From Clostridioides difficile (GTDB taxonomy: Bacteria > Bacillota > Clostridia > Peptostreptococcales > Peptostreptococcaceae): a DNA stretch of 64,000 bases. Under the pieces are notes generated by a model. The model did no database searches and had not been told where the DNA came from. It saw only the letters and a program-made list of their open reading frames with translations. Position 1 is the first letter of the stretch. Each line of letters begins with the position of its first letter. Both the position numbers and the translations under genes were made by a program. Shown piece after piece: positions 17,193 through 26,828 of this stretch. The DNA lies in contig JABBZI010000005.1 of the NCBI GenBank assembly GCA_012955965.1, positions 1-64,000 on the forward strand, in the 5' to 3' direction.

Positions 17193-18734
17193 TTACATAC
17201 TATATGAAGGTAGTATTCCAGGTCCTAATGGAATATTAAATACCATAAATAATATCAATAATATAGTCCATACTATTAAGAATGAGATTGAGTATGGTAG
17301 CATGTTAGCTATTACTGTACCCATACCAGCATCCTTATCATATTTTCTCGTGAATGCTAATATAATAGGGAAGTATGGAAATAATGGACTAAGTGGATTT
17401 GTTATACAATCTCCTATACGATAAGCCATTTGAGTAAGAGCTGGATTGTATCCAACCATCATAAACATTGGTACAAATATAGGTGCAAGAATAGCCCATT
17501 TTGCAGACGCACTACCTATAAATAAATTTATAAAACAAGATAAAATAATGAATCCTATCAATAATAAAGGTCCATTTATTCCTGCTGATTTTAAAAATTC
17601 TCCACCTTTTACAGCTAGTATAAGACCTAGATTACTATTTGTAAACAACTGTAAAAATTGTGAAGCTGCGAATGCTAGTATTATATATCCACCCATATCA
17701 CTCATTGCACCAGCCATTATAGAGACAACATCCTTATCCTTCTTTATCTTACCTATAGTTTTTCCATATACAACACCAGGTATGAAAAATGCTAGTGCTA
17801 TTATAGGTACCATACCTTTCATAAGGGGAGCATTGTTTGATAGTAAGTCTCCTGTTTCTGGGTCAGCTAAAAATGGTCTTTTACCAATTACACTAAGTGC
17901 TATTATGATTGCTGCATATATTAATATACTTATACCAGCTTTTTTAAGACCTTTTTTTTCTGCGTCATTAAGGCTACCATCAACATCTAATTCTGCATTT
18001 CCTTCGTATTTACCAAATCTAGGAGCTACAATTTTTTCTGTTACCCATGTTGCCAACAGTATTAAAACAAAAGTTGATGCTATCATAAAGAATAAGTTCA
18101 TTGTTGCATTGGCTTGAAATCCAGAATCAATCATTTGAGCTGCTGGAACTGTAAAGCTTGCAGCAAGTATGTCATTGACACTTATCATGATATTCGCGGC
18201 GAATCCTAGACAGACTGCTGCATATCCAGAGAATAAACCTATAAGTGGATGTCTACCAACACCAAGGTATACAAGTGCAGCTAGTGGTGGAAATAGTATT
18301 GTACCTGCATCAGATGCAATATTGGCAAGCATACCTATAGTCATTACAACAAGAGTTACTTTTGTTTCAGGAATCTTACTTACTGATGCTTTGATTGTCG
18401 CTGTCATAAGTCCAGTTTTATCACATACACCAGCACCTATCATAGTTACTAAAACTAGTCCTAAAGGAGCAAATCCTTGGAAGTTGCTAACTATATTTCC
18501 TAGAAGAATTTGAAGCTGTTCTACAGTCAATAAATTTACAGCTGTTATAGTTTCGCCTGTACCAGGATGAACTACTGATATACCCATAGAGCCAACTATA
18601 CTAGATAGTATAAGTAAAAGTACACATAGCCCTAAAAATATTGTAACTGGGTCTGGTAGTTTATTACCAACAGTTTCTATTCTGTTTAATGTTCTGTCAA
18701 AAAAATTTTTCTTTTTAACTACGTTATCATTCAT
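17193..18734 (-). CDS. AbgT-family transporter
   Basis: A 513-aa membrane protein with 11-13 hydrophobic segments and AbgT-type stretches (DAGTILFPPLAALVY, FIGSASAKWAILAPIF, NPLSPLFPYFP). E. coli AbgT imports p-aminobenzoyl-glutamate; other members take dipeptides or export sulfonamides, so the exact cargo is not known here. GGGAGG lies close before the ATG. First gene of a two-gene operon with the M20 peptidase, whose link to the transporter mirrors abgAB-abgT. Confidence 0.88.
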   Translation of the reverse strand: MNDNVVKKKNFFDRTLNRIETVGNKLPDPVTIFLGLCVLLLILSSIVGSMGISVVHPGTGETITAVNLLTVEQLQILLGNIVSNFQGFAPLGLVLVTMIGAGVCDKTGLMTATIKASVSKIPETKVTLVVMTIGMLANIASDAGTILFPPLAALVYLGVGRHPLIGLFSGYAAVCLGFAANIMISVNDILAASFTVPAAQMIDSGFQANATMNLFFMIASTFVLILLATWVTEKIVAPRFGKYEGNAELDVDGSLNDAEKKGLKKAGISILIYAAIIIALSVIGKRPFLADPETGDLLSNNAPLMKGMVPIIALAFFIPGVVYGKTIGKIKKDKDVVSIMAGAMSDMGGYIILAFAASQFLQLFTNSNLGLILAVKGGEFLKSAGINGPLLLIGFIILSCFINLFIGSASAKWAILAPIFVPMFMMVGYNPALTQMAYRIGDCITNPLSPLFPYFPIILAFTRKYDKDAGMGTVIANMLPYSISFLIVWTILLILFMVFNIPLGPGILPSYSM

Positions 18735-19555
18735 AATATCCCTCCCTAATATTTAAAATATAATTAAAAAATGAGTATTGTGGTCAAATTTATAATTAAA
18801 ATTATGATTGTTGATTTAAGACGTGTCCACAATATGTCCTAAAAAAAGTATAAAATAAACTTTTAACTATGTCAATGCAATTTTCTGAATTTTCTGTATG
18901 GGTAGTGTTAATTAAATATGATTTAAGTTGATTAATGACGAATTATATCTAATGCATTTGAAGAATATATACGCTTTAAAATTAATTTTAAAACAAAAAT
19001 TTAAAAAAATCTAGTGGAAGATTAAGTTATTAAAATAATAATCTAAGAAAATGTTAAGTTTTTAGAATAATTAGAGCATAGATTTGATTCAAAATCTAAA
19101 AGGAAAAATCAATTTTTAGCTCTTTGTAATATATATATAATATTAAAATTATATCTATATCGATAATTTATATAAATTAGTAATATAAATTTCTAGGGGA
19201 AGGTGTATATCTTTATAGAGTGGTGCTTTTTAATGACTTTTGTATATTGAAATGATATAATATATCCGAGTAATAAGTAAAGGAATATTAAATTAAAATT
19301 AAGATATTTGTAGATTTATCTAAAATATATGTTAATATTAGCATCTTTTTATAGAAAGTCTAATGGGAATATAAACCATTTATAATTATAAATTCTTAGA
19401 AGAATCCTTTAAACTATAAAAAATACTGTAGTTAAATCACTTTTTAAATTAATCATAAATAGAAGAGTTCATTTATAAGAGTATTAATAGTATTTGTACT
19501 ATAAAAATATTAAATGATTCATAAGCGAGTATAGGTGATGTATAAGGAGGATATG
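18735..19555. other. Divergent intergenic region, AT-rich
   Basis: About 820 bp between the AbgT operon (minus) and a GGDEF gene (plus). An inverted repeat ATTGTGG (18777-18783) / CCACAAT (18827-18833) lies upstream of the transporter gene and may mark a regulator site. A TATAAT at 19256-19261, with ATGACT 17 nt upstream, could be the promoter of the plus-strand gene, leaving a long leader of nearly 300 nt. No ORF or known RNA recognised. Confidence 0.4.
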
Positions 19556-20617
19556 ATGCTAGAGACACTATTAAGAAATTTTAGAGCAAAGAAGATGGAT
19601 TTGTATCAGTCTGAAATTAGAATTAGAAATTACCATAGTTTGAATGGCCTATCACTAGTAGGGCTTGCTATTTCAACAATGGTTCTTATATTTGGATTGA
19701 CTTTATCAGAAGTAGTTACTTTTAATACAGAATTTTTTCTTATATTTGGATATTTTCTTATTCTTCATATCCTTTGTAAATTTTATTTAAAAGAACACAC
19801 TAAATATATAACATGTATTTTTTATGGAGTATTAACACCAGTTATGATAATGGGTATTTTAATGGGTACTTTTTTAGACAAAACAGAACCTTCAATTACA
19901 ATCATGGTATTCATATGTGTACTTCCTCTATTTATATTAGATAAACCGTGGAGAATAATTCTTTATATAACAGTAACTGCTATAGCTTATGGTATCTGTT
20001 GTTTTATAGCAAAGGATATAAATATGTTTATGGCAGACTTAGTCGATTTAGTTACATTTTATTTTTTATCTGTTGGCGTCAATTTCTTCATTTTAAATGA
20101 CCGTATTGAAAGCGTAGAAAACTATATTAATTATCGAGAGAAATCAGAAATTGATTTATTGACAGGCATATATAATCGAGGTTCTGGAGTTGAGATGATT
20201 GAAAAACTCATGTCTAGGCAAAAATATGGAGCCTTTATTCTTATTGATATAGATGATTTTAAATATATTAATGACTCTTATGGTCATATAATAGGGGATT
20301 ATTATCTAAAAGCTGTAGCTGAAAATATAAGAAATGTATTCTACGATAGTATTGCATTAAGATTAGGTGGCGATGAATTTGCTATCTATTCTGTAGAATT
20401 AAACGATGAAGAGAAGTGTAGGAGGCAATTTGAAAAATTATTTGAAGTGTTAAATGATATGGAAGATTTATCAAATGATAATTATGTATTTCATATCAGT
20501 TTAGGATGCTCCATTTGTGATGAAAATATTATCAATTTTGAAGAGTTGTATAGTAAAGCAGATGAAGCCCTTTATTCAGCAAAGGAAGCTGGGAAAGGAT
20601 GCTATCGTATAAATTAG
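19556..20617 (+). CDS. Membrane-bound diguanylate cyclase (GGDEF)
   Basis: A 353-aa protein with about six membrane helices (residues 30-195, MASE-like unclassified sensor region) and a C-terminal GGDEF domain. The signature is intact (LRLGGDEFAIY), as are LTGIYNRG, LIDIDDFKYINDSYGH and the late AKEAGKG, so active synthesis of c-di-GMP is expected. No RxxD product-inhibition site lies at the standard distance before GGDEF. Start: the frame is open from GTG 19535, but AAGGAGG (19544-19550) lies inside it; ATG 19556, 5 nt after, is preferred over ATG 19553 (2 nt). Its stop abuts the stop of the convergent MBL gene with no gap. Confidence 0.9.
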   Translation: MLETLLRNFRAKKMDLYQSEIRIRNYHSLNGLSLVGLAISTMVLIFGLTLSEVVTFNTEFFLIFGYFLILHILCKFYLKEHTKYITCIFYGVLTPVMIMGILMGTFLDKTEPSITIMVFICVLPLFILDKPWRIILYITVTAIAYGICCFIAKDINMFMADLVDLVTFYFLSVGVNFFILNDRIESVENYINYREKSEIDLLTGIYNRGSGVEMIEKLMSRQKYGAFILIDIDDFKYINDSYGHIIGDYYLKAVAENIRNVFYDSIALRLGGDEFAIYSVELNDEEKCRRQFEKLFEVLNDMEDLSNDNYVFHISLGCSICDENIINFEELYSKADEALYSAKEAGKGCYRIN

Positions 20618-21358
20618 TTAGATATGTATATCTTTTGAGTTGTGTAGAGGATATAAAGTTATTTTATGTGTATAGTGCAAATTCTCCTCTAATTTACTAC
20701 ATTCAAATGGTTTTCCATGTCCAGGATAAATCATCTTGGGTTTTGTATTAATAATTGTTTCCCAAGATTGAGTAAATTCCATTTTATTTTCTGCAAATAT
20801 GGTGATTTTATGAATACTTGGGAAGCCACTCATAGCAGAATCGCCACAAAATAAAGCACCATTATTAAGTAGTAGTGAAATTGAATCAGAAGTATGTCCT
20901 GGTGTCTTTATGATTTTTCCATTTAGCTCTTTTTCAATTTCTTTTAGATTATTGTCAGATATAAGAATGCACATTTTTTCAAACTCTTGTTTTAGTGGAG
21001 GAAAACAATGTCCACCTTTTCCAAATATCTTCATAATTTGGCAAAAGAGAAAAGCAGTACGACTTGTGCATCCACCAATAAAAGAATTTTGACCTTTATG
21101 TAGAATTTTTAAAGCTTTATCATGCATAACAATTCTTGTATTAGGAGATTCTTCTAAAATCTGATTAAGAAAACCTGCATGGTCATCATGAGCATGAGTT
21201 AGAAATATGTATCGAATATCTTTGATTTTTATGTTGAATTTAGATATTTGTTTTTTGAAATGTTTAAAACTATTTTTATATCCAGTATCAATCAAGACAA
21301 AGCCATCTTGAATAGGGTACAACCAATTATTTATAATTAGGTTTCCTGCATTAAACAT
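20618..21358 (-). CDS. MBL-fold metallohydrolase
   Basis: A 246-aa cytosolic metallo-beta-lactamase-fold protein. The metal motif is FLTHAHDDHAGF (HxHxDH), with further ligands in KTPGHTSDS, CGDSAM and YPGHGKP, so a two-metal site should be complete. Family members include glyoxalase II, quorum-quenching lactonases and other hydrolases; the substrate cannot be chosen from sequence. AGGTGGTG precedes the ATG. It is convergent with the GGDEF gene, the two stop codons being adjacent. Confidence 0.85.
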   Translation of the reverse strand: MFNAGNLIINNWLYPIQDGFVLIDTGYKNSFKHFKKQISKFNIKIKDIRYIFLTHAHDDHAGFLNQILEESPNTRIVMHDKALKILHKGQNSFIGGCTSRTAFLFCQIMKIFGKGGHCFPPLKQEFEKMCILISDNNLKEIEKELNGKIIKTPGHTSDSISLLLNNGALFCGDSAMSGFPSIHKITIFAENKMEFTQSWETIINTKPKMIYPGHGKPFECSKLEENLHYTHKITLYPLHNSKDIHI

Positions 21359-21457
21359 TTTTTCACCACCTTAAATTAAAATAGAAATTTGTATTGCTAG
21401 AAAGAATATATCATACCCATAATTATACTTCAACAGGGTATAGAAAATTTTATAGTG

Positions 21458-21503
21458 AGTAGCATCAGTAAATATTTATCTTATCTACAGATGCTACTTT
21501 TTT
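21458..21503 (+). terminator. Plus-strand terminator without a plus-strand gene before it
   Basis: AGTAGCATC (21458-21466) pairs with GATGCTACT (21490-21498), followed by TTTTTT. Flanking genes are both on the minus strand; the nearest plus-strand gene ends at 20617. Confidence 0.65.
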
Positions 21504-21583
21504 GTGAATTTTATAGGGCTATCACTAATTTTTTATAATATTATAAACATATAAGATGAAATAATAATCGTAGTATAAAGTTG

Positions 21584-22447
21584 TTACTTTTCAAGATATG
21601 CTTTTAAGGCAAGCCCAATAAATTTTGATGCTCCATCTCCATATTTCTTATCATTAATTTCAATAAATGTAGGGTTTGATATATAATTTTCAGATGTAAT
21701 AGACCAATAGTTATCTCCCATATCAATACCACTGTTAATTTCATTAGTAAATGAAATTAGTTCTCCAACTAATTCTTGAATATCTAAAGAAGTAACATCT
21801 TTACTTAAATTTTCTGTAAGTTTTTTTGTAATATCATCACTTTTTTTTATAAGATTAAATACTTCTGATTGGTCAATAGTAGAGCCATTAGACATAAAAT
21901 TTTGAAGATTACTTTCCATAGCCTTTGTATATTTTTCAATACTTCCATACTGTTTAGTTGCCATATCAGCTATTTTGTTTTCATTAGATTTCATTTCTGA
22001 AATCATTTCATCAAAGTTTTCAATACTTCCAAATTGCTTGATAATTCCATCAGTATGAGTTTCTTTGAACTTAGTTAATATACTAAAATATTCATCCATA
22101 TTAAAATCTTTAAAATCCATACAGTTTTCTCCTTTTATAAGTTTATCAAGTAGCTCTAATAGAGCATTTAACCTATCTCTTTTTATCTGAATTAGCTCTC
22201 GTTGATTCTTAAATGCAGTTATCTTATCAAATTTAGGATTTTCCATGATTACTTTTATTTCTTTTAATGTAAAATCAAGTTCTTTAAAAAATAGAATTTG
22301 TTGTAAAACTTCTAATGCGTTCTCATCATATAATCGATATCCAGCATTCGTTATCTCTGTAGGTTTAAATAAATCAATTTCATCATAAAACTGTAGAGTA
22401 CGCACACTAATACCAGTTAACGAAGAAACCTGTTTTACTGTCATCAT
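21584..22447 (-). CDS. MerR-family regulator with TipAS-like C-terminal domain
   Basis: A 287-aa regulator. Residues 1-70 form a MerR winged helix (TVKQVSSLTGISVRTLQFYD, then NAGYRLYDENALEVLQ), followed by a coiled coil and a C-terminal domain (about 115-287) resembling the antibiotic-binding TipAS domain of TipA/SkgA/Mta proteins (KFKETHTDGIIKQFGS, ATKQYGSIEKYTKAM). Such proteins bind hydrophobic drugs and activate exporters. No drug transporter gene is adjacent, so autoregulation or distant targets are likely. AAGAAGGTGA precedes ATG 22447; ATG 22444 is also possible. Its own promoter has the stretched spacing typical of MerR targets. Confidence 0.87.
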   Translation of the reverse strand: MMTVKQVSSLTGISVRTLQFYDEIDLFKPTEITNAGYRLYDENALEVLQQILFFKELDFTLKEIKVIMENPKFDKITAFKNQRELIQIKRDRLNALLELLDKLIKGENCMDFKDFNMDEYFSILTKFKETHTDGIIKQFGSIENFDEMISEMKSNENKIADMATKQYGSIEKYTKAMESNLQNFMSNGSTIDQSEVFNLIKKSDDITKKLTENLSKDVTSLDIQELVGELISFTNEINSGIDMGDNYWSITSENYISNPTFIEINDKKYGDGASKFIGLALKAYLEK

Positions 22448-22544
22448 TTTAATTCACCTTCTTTCATATTCTAGTAATTGAGACCTAGTTAACATTATTT
22501 TTGCAAGAAATAGCATTTACTTATTAACTCTGTCTCTAACTACT

Positions 22545-22575
22545 ACTGTATATTATCACTATACGTGAGGGTCAA
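22545..22575 (-). promoter_or_regulatory. Putative MerR-type promoter with dyad in a 19-bp spacer
   Basis: Minus strand: TTGACC (22575-22570), 19-nt spacer, TACAGT (22550-22545). The spacer holds the dyad TCAC-N5-GTGA (22568-22556 on the minus strand). A 19-bp spacer with a central dyad is the hallmark of MerR-activated promoters. It lies about 100 bp upstream of the MerR gene. A 17-bp reading with TATACA as -10 is also possible. Confidence 0.5.
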
Positions 22576-22719
22576 TCTCTTTGTTATATTTTTTCTAAAT
22601 AATATTAAGGATTTTACTAAGGATAAGATGTTTTATTTTAGTTGTGATTTATGGTATGTGCTTTATTTGAAAAGTAAAAAGAATGTAATAAGGACTCCAA
22701 AAGTAAAGAGAAAGATATG

Positions 22720-22757
22720 AAAAGATGGTATAGCATTTATAGCAGATACCATCTTTT
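22720..22757. terminator. Terminator of the amidohydrolase operon (bidirectional)
   Basis: AAAGATGGTAT (22721-22731) pairs with ATACCATCTTT (22746-22756), flanked by A on one side and T on the other, so it can work in both directions. It lies 17 bp past the amidohydrolase stop on the minus strand. Confidence 0.7.
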
Positions 22758-22774
22758 GTATTATAAAAATATAC

Positions 22775-24085
22775 TTATAAAGTTTTATCGTGTTTTTCTA
22801 AGAACGTTAGATATTCTTCTTTAGTCATAACTGGAGTAAAGGCATCTAGTATGCTTTTAGCATCTTTAGCATTATCGAAAAGAAGGTCTACAACTGTAAG
22901 CGCCATTGCTTTTGCAGGGATTATGTATGCTAAATCTTCATCAACTATTTCAAAATCTCTTGTATGAAGAGCACCTTTTACGCCACCAATCATAGGGTGA
23001 AGAGTAGGCATTATATGAGACACATCACCAAAATCAAAAGAACCTGTAAAGTCTCCACCATCAACAACCTTTCCTTCTAGGCCCAAATCTTCAAGATTAT
23101 TTTTAAATAAATTATCAAGATTTTTGTATCTTAATATTGGTAAGTATCCAGGAATTTCAGTTATTTCAACATCAGCTCCAACTGCCATTCCACCAGCCAT
23201 TAAGGCTTTATTTATCCTCGAATTAGCATCAATCATACCGTCTATAGTTCTAGCTCTTACGTATGATTCCATATGAACATCAGCAGGAACAACATTTACT
23301 ATATCACCACCTTTTGTGATGATAGGGTGGAATCTAACTCTTTCAGATTCTTTAAAAGTTTCTCTAAGTGCATTTACGTTGTTTATAGCAAGCATTGCCG
23401 CATTTAAAGCATTTATACCATCATGTGGAGCAGAACCAGCATGAGATTCTTTGCCTATAAATTTAACTTTTTTTCCAACAAATCCATTGCTCTCAGGACC
23501 TACTAAAGCTTTATTCTCACCTAAATCAGAAGCATGAAACATCATAGATATATCTATATCATCAAAATAACCTCTTTTGATTAACTCTTGTTTCCCACCA
23601 AAGTAAGTTATTTTTCCTTCTTTTTTTAATTGTTCTCTATATTCCAACTCAATAAATTCTTCAGCTGGTGTAGCCATAAAAGATACTTTACCATCTATAT
23701 GTTCTAAAACACCACTTTTTACTAAACCAACAGCTGCACCTAACATTCCAGCTATTTGAATATTATGTCCACAAGTATGAGAAGCACCTATTTCATTAGC
23801 ATCTTTGTGTTCTTTACATGATATACCATCCAACTCTCCAAGTATAGATATATGAGGACCTTTTTTATTAGAATTTGCATCTGCCTTACATCCTGTTATA
23901 GCTATATTCTTTTCTACAGATAAGTTTAACTCTTGTTCAAAGAAGTTTGAAACAGCTTCTGTAGTTTTAAATTCTTTATATCCATACTCTGGGTTTTTAT
24001 ATATTCCTTGACCTATTTTTAATATTTTTTCTCTATTTTCATCTATAGTCTTTATTACTAGAGATTTTAACTGTTCTTTGTTCAT
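22775..24085 (-). CDS. M20D amidohydrolase (AbgB/aminoacylase-like)
   Basis: A 436-aa cytosolic hydrolase of the M20D group (AbgA/AbgB, IAA-amino acid hydrolase, N-acyl-amino acid hydrolase). Metal and catalytic motifs are present: SHTCGHNIQI (metal His pair), TPAEEFIE (catalytic Glu), a metal His in MMFHASDLG, and SHAGSAPHDGINALNA in the dimerisation domain. The enzyme frees an amino acid from an acyl or aryl amide. GGAGG precedes the ATG. It is the last gene of a three-gene operon; the two upstream genes encode membrane proteins that probably bring in its substrate. Confidence 0.87.
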   Translation of the reverse strand: MNKEQLKSLVIKTIDENREKILKIGQGIYKNPEYGYKEFKTTEAVSNFFEQELNLSVEKNIAITGCKADANSNKKGPHISILGELDGISCKEHKDANEIGASHTCGHNIQIAGMLGAAVGLVKSGVLEHIDGKVSFMATPAEEFIELEYREQLKKEGKITYFGGKQELIKRGYFDDIDISMMFHASDLGENKALVGPESNGFVGKKVKFIGKESHAGSAPHDGINALNAAMLAINNVNALRETFKESERVRFHPIITKGGDIVNVVPADVHMESYVRARTIDGMIDANSRINKALMAGGMAVGADVEITEIPGYLPILRYKNLDNLFKNNLEDLGLEGKVVDGGDFTGSFDFGDVSHIMPTLHPMIGGVKGALHTRDFEIVDEDLAYIIPAKAMALTVVDLLFDNAKDAKSILDAFTPVMTKEEYLTFLEKHDKTL

Positions 24086-24097
24086 AATAAATTCCTC

Positions 24098-24568
24098 CTA
24101 TATTTTACCTTGAATACTTAAAACTATATGAGCTATACTCGCACATGCGAAGAATATAGTTGTGAAAACAATAAGTGATATTATAACTATTTTCCATGAC
24201 ATTTCTTTTAAAGATTCTATTTTATTTCCAACAGAAATTCCTGCAAAAGCCAATAGTGGAGTAGTTATAGCCATAAAGTTAATATTGTTAGTATTTGTTA
24301 AGAATACCTCAGATGTTGGGCTATATGGCATACTAAGTAAAAGACCTATTATAGTTGCAAATCCAAAAGCTGGAAATATCGATTTAGGAAATAAATCCTT
24401 TACAATCATAGCAGACATAGCAGCTAATATTAACATAACCATTCCAGGAAGGGCTGTAACTATAGATGTACCCACGCTAATTCTTTGTCCTATAAGAATT
24501 ATAACTCCAATGACAGACATAACCAATAATTGAAATGAACTTTTCTTTAAATTTAAATTAGCAAACAT
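24098..24568 (-). CDS. Small membrane protein, partner of the DUF3100-like protein
   Basis: A 156-aa protein with about five hydrophobic segments and almost no soluble part. I do not recognise a named family. It follows the larger membrane protein with a 3-bp gap, its Shine-Dalgarno (AAGGAGA) lying inside that gene's last codons, and precedes the amidohydrolase by 12 bp. The tight arrangement suggests a two-subunit transporter or permease with the DUF3100-like protein. Confidence 0.6.
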   Translation of the reverse strand: MFANLNLKKSSFQLLVMSVIGVIILIGQRISVGTSIVTALPGMVMLILAAMSAMIVKDLFPKSIFPAFGFATIIGLLLSMPYSPTSEVFLTNTNNINFMAITTPLLAFAGISVGNKIESLKEMSWKIVIISLIVFTTIFFACASIAHIVLSIQGKI

Positions 24569-24571
24569 TTA

Positions 24572-25423
24572 TTAGCACTCTCCTTCTGTTGTTTCAACTT
24601 CTTTAGCCTTTTTATTTCTAGAAAATTTAGGTTCTAAAATCTTATACATAAAATTGGTAAATGGTAAGGATACAAAAACTAAGAATATAATTCCTGTTAT
24701 ACTAGACATCATATTACTTGTTGCTGCATAGGCAAGTATTGTATCTGCCATTTCAGGTGGTACCATAGTAGATAATGAACCAGCTGCTGCAGTCATCATA
24801 CTTCCACTACCAACACCACAAGCCATTCCCAAAGCATATGGATGAAGACCGCTATAGATAGAGACTGAACCTAGTACACTAAAGTATATAGTACCAAGAA
24901 CTGTACCCATTAAATATGTACCAAGTACACCACTACCTTCTGGCGAATTTATCCCATATTTCTCAGATATAACTCCTAAAGAAGGTTCACGGCTTATACT
25001 TGCAGTAGCTCCAATAGCTTCTCTTTTCATACCAAACATTAATGCAAGAGGTAATGCAACAATTGGTGCAAGTATATGACCAAATTCTTGAGCGATGAAT
25101 GCTGGTCCAGCTTGAATTATTTTGTCAATGTTTGGACCAACTGTAGTACCATATTTTATACCAAGCATTACTAGTGCAATTCCAACGACTTCACCAGCAA
25201 TATTTATTTCTTTTTCTCCAATGACTTTTTTAAGTGCTTTAATTTTTTTTCCTAATAAATCGGGTGTTATTATAAGTCCAATTATAACTGCATAGAGCAT
25301 AGGAAATAGTACTATAGAAGCTTTTCCAATAGCTATAGTTCTTTGTCCTATAAATTCACATATTACTACTAATATTAAGCAAGTTAAAAATACTTGAATA
25401 AAATGTTTTTTATTACTTTCCAT
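24572..25423 (-). CDS. DUF3100-like integral membrane protein
   Basis: A 283-aa membrane protein with eight or more hydrophobic segments and Gly/Ser-rich stretches (ACGVGSGSMMTAAAGSLST, SREPSLGVISEKYG). The pattern fits DUF3100, a family of probable transporters with unknown cargo; assignment is by memory of the family. GGGGAGG precedes the ATG. First gene of the operon with a second small membrane protein and an M20D amidohydrolase, a set that points to import of an acyl- or aryl-amino acid. Confidence 0.65.
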   Translation of the reverse strand: MESNKKHFIQVFLTCLILVVICEFIGQRTIAIGKASIVLFPMLYAVIIGLIITPDLLGKKIKALKKVIGEKEINIAGEVVGIALVMLGIKYGTTVGPNIDKIIQAGPAFIAQEFGHILAPIVALPLALMFGMKREAIGATASISREPSLGVISEKYGINSPEGSGVLGTYLMGTVLGTIYFSVLGSVSIYSGLHPYALGMACGVGSGSMMTAAAGSLSTMVPPEMADTILAYAATSNMMSSITGIIFLVFVSLPFTNFMYKILEPKFSRNKKAKEVETTEGEC

Positions 25424-25440
25424 GATTTCCTCCCCAAAAG

Positions 25441-25499
25441 AATAAGTATTGTACTTATTTGAAATGAAAAATACGTTTTCTTAAATGTAATACGTTTTC
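25441..25499. promoter_or_regulatory. Operator-like palindrome and direct repeats before the DUF3100 operon
   Basis: A perfect 19-bp interrupted palindrome, AATAAGTA-TTG-TACTTATT (25441-25459), is followed by two copies of AATACGTTTTC (25470-25480 and 25489-25499), 19 bp apart. All lie just upstream of the minus-strand operon start (25423) and face the WYL regulator gene at 25841. The rest of 25500-25840 is AT-rich; TGTAA-N4-TTACA near 25603-25616 is a weaker dyad. Confidence 0.5.
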
Positions 25500-25840
25500 C
25501 TATATAATATAGAAAAAACTGTTTCAAATAAGTTTTAGAAATGTCATTAACATGTCCTTAATTAAGGATAAAACAAAAATTTAACATTGTCAACGAAAAA
25601 AATGTAAAATATTACATATTTTTCAATATATTGTAATATTCATTCATTCCTAAAAAATTATTTAAATATTGTAGGAATAATAGATAAAAAGCTTTAAAAT
25701 AAATAATATAAAATTATAAAGTAGTAATTTAAAATTTTAAAATGAATTAATGAAAGTATTTTAATATTTAAGTGAATATTAAAGATTAATATGACTAACT
25801 TAGATTAAATAAATTTAATGATTCTAGTAGGTGGTAATGG

Positions 25841-26752
25841 ATGAAAATAAATAGATTAACAGAGATAATAGTAATATTATTAAATAAAAAACTGGTAACT
25901 GCTAAAGAGCTAGCAGAGAGATTTGAAGTTTCTACAAGAACCATATATAGAGATATAGAAACTCTATCTATGTCAGGAGTGCCAGTATACATGACAAAAG
26001 GCAAGGGAGGAGGGATATCTTTAATAGAAGAATATTCTATAGATAAGACTATATTATCAAATGAAGATAAAGAGAGTTTAATAGTGGCGCTCAAAACTTT
26101 ACAGGCAACAAAGTATCCAGAAATAAACTCAGTAGTAAATAAAATTGGTTCAATATTTGGAGAGCAGAACTTTGCAAATTGGATTGAAATAGATTTTACC
26201 GAATGGGGAAGTAATTTTAATGAAGATGACAAATTTACAAAAATAAAAGAAGCTATTTTAAGGCGTAATACTATAAATTTTAATTATGTAAATAGCTTAT
26301 CAAGTCAGACCAATAGAACTGTTGAACCTATGAAACTTATGTATAAGAGTAAGACTTGGTATTTATATGGATTTTGTAAATTAAAGAATGATTTTAGGAT
26401 ATTTAGAATTAGTAGAATAAAAAATCTAGATGTAAAAGAAGAAGTATTTTCAAGAAAGATGATAGAAGATGTATGTTTTAACGACTCTAAAGTTATTAAG
26501 GAAGATACTGTGACTTTGAAATTGAGATTTAAAGAGAAGATGCTTTTTAGAGTGTTTGACGATTTTAATAAAGATTTAATAACTAGAAATAAAGATAATA
26601 CATATGATGTGATTGCTGAATTTCCTGTTGGTGAGTGGATTTATGGTTATATCTTATCATTTGGGGATAATGTTGAAATACTTGAACCTAAAGATGTTAG
26701 AGATAATGTAAAAGCTAGATTGAAAGAGTTATATAAAATTTACTCATTATAA
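25841..26752 (+). CDS. HTH/WYL-domain transcriptional regulator (YafY-type)
   Basis: A 303-aa regulator with an N-terminal HTH_11 winged helix (1-60: VTAKELAERFEVSTRTIYRD), a linker containing GKGGGISL, and a WYL-type ligand domain (about 140-220: KTWYLYGFCKL, FRIFRISRIKNL) with a WCX C-end. WYL proteins usually sense small ligands or nucleic acid and act on nearby genes. It diverges from the DUF3100-amidohydrolase operon across about 415 bp, which makes that operon the likely target. AGGTGG lies 7 nt before the ATG. Confidence 0.88.
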   Translation: MKINRLTEIIVILLNKKLVTAKELAERFEVSTRTIYRDIETLSMSGVPVYMTKGKGGGISLIEEYSIDKTILSNEDKESLIVALKTLQATKYPEINSVVNKIGSIFGEQNFANWIEIDFTEWGSNFNEDDKFTKIKEAILRRNTINFNYVNSLSSQTNRTVEPMKLMYKSKTWYLYGFCKLKNDFRIFRISRIKNLDVKEEVFSRKMIEDVCFNDSKVIKEDTVTLKLRFKEKMLFRVFDDFNKDLITRNKDNTYDVIAEFPVGEWIYGYILSFGDNVEILEPKDVRDNVKARLKELYKIYSL

Positions 26753-26828
26753 TATAATAATTGCATTAAGAGCTTTGTTTAAAATTTATTCATTTCAGAA
26801 TACTTCGTTAAGTTTAATTATATTAAAA

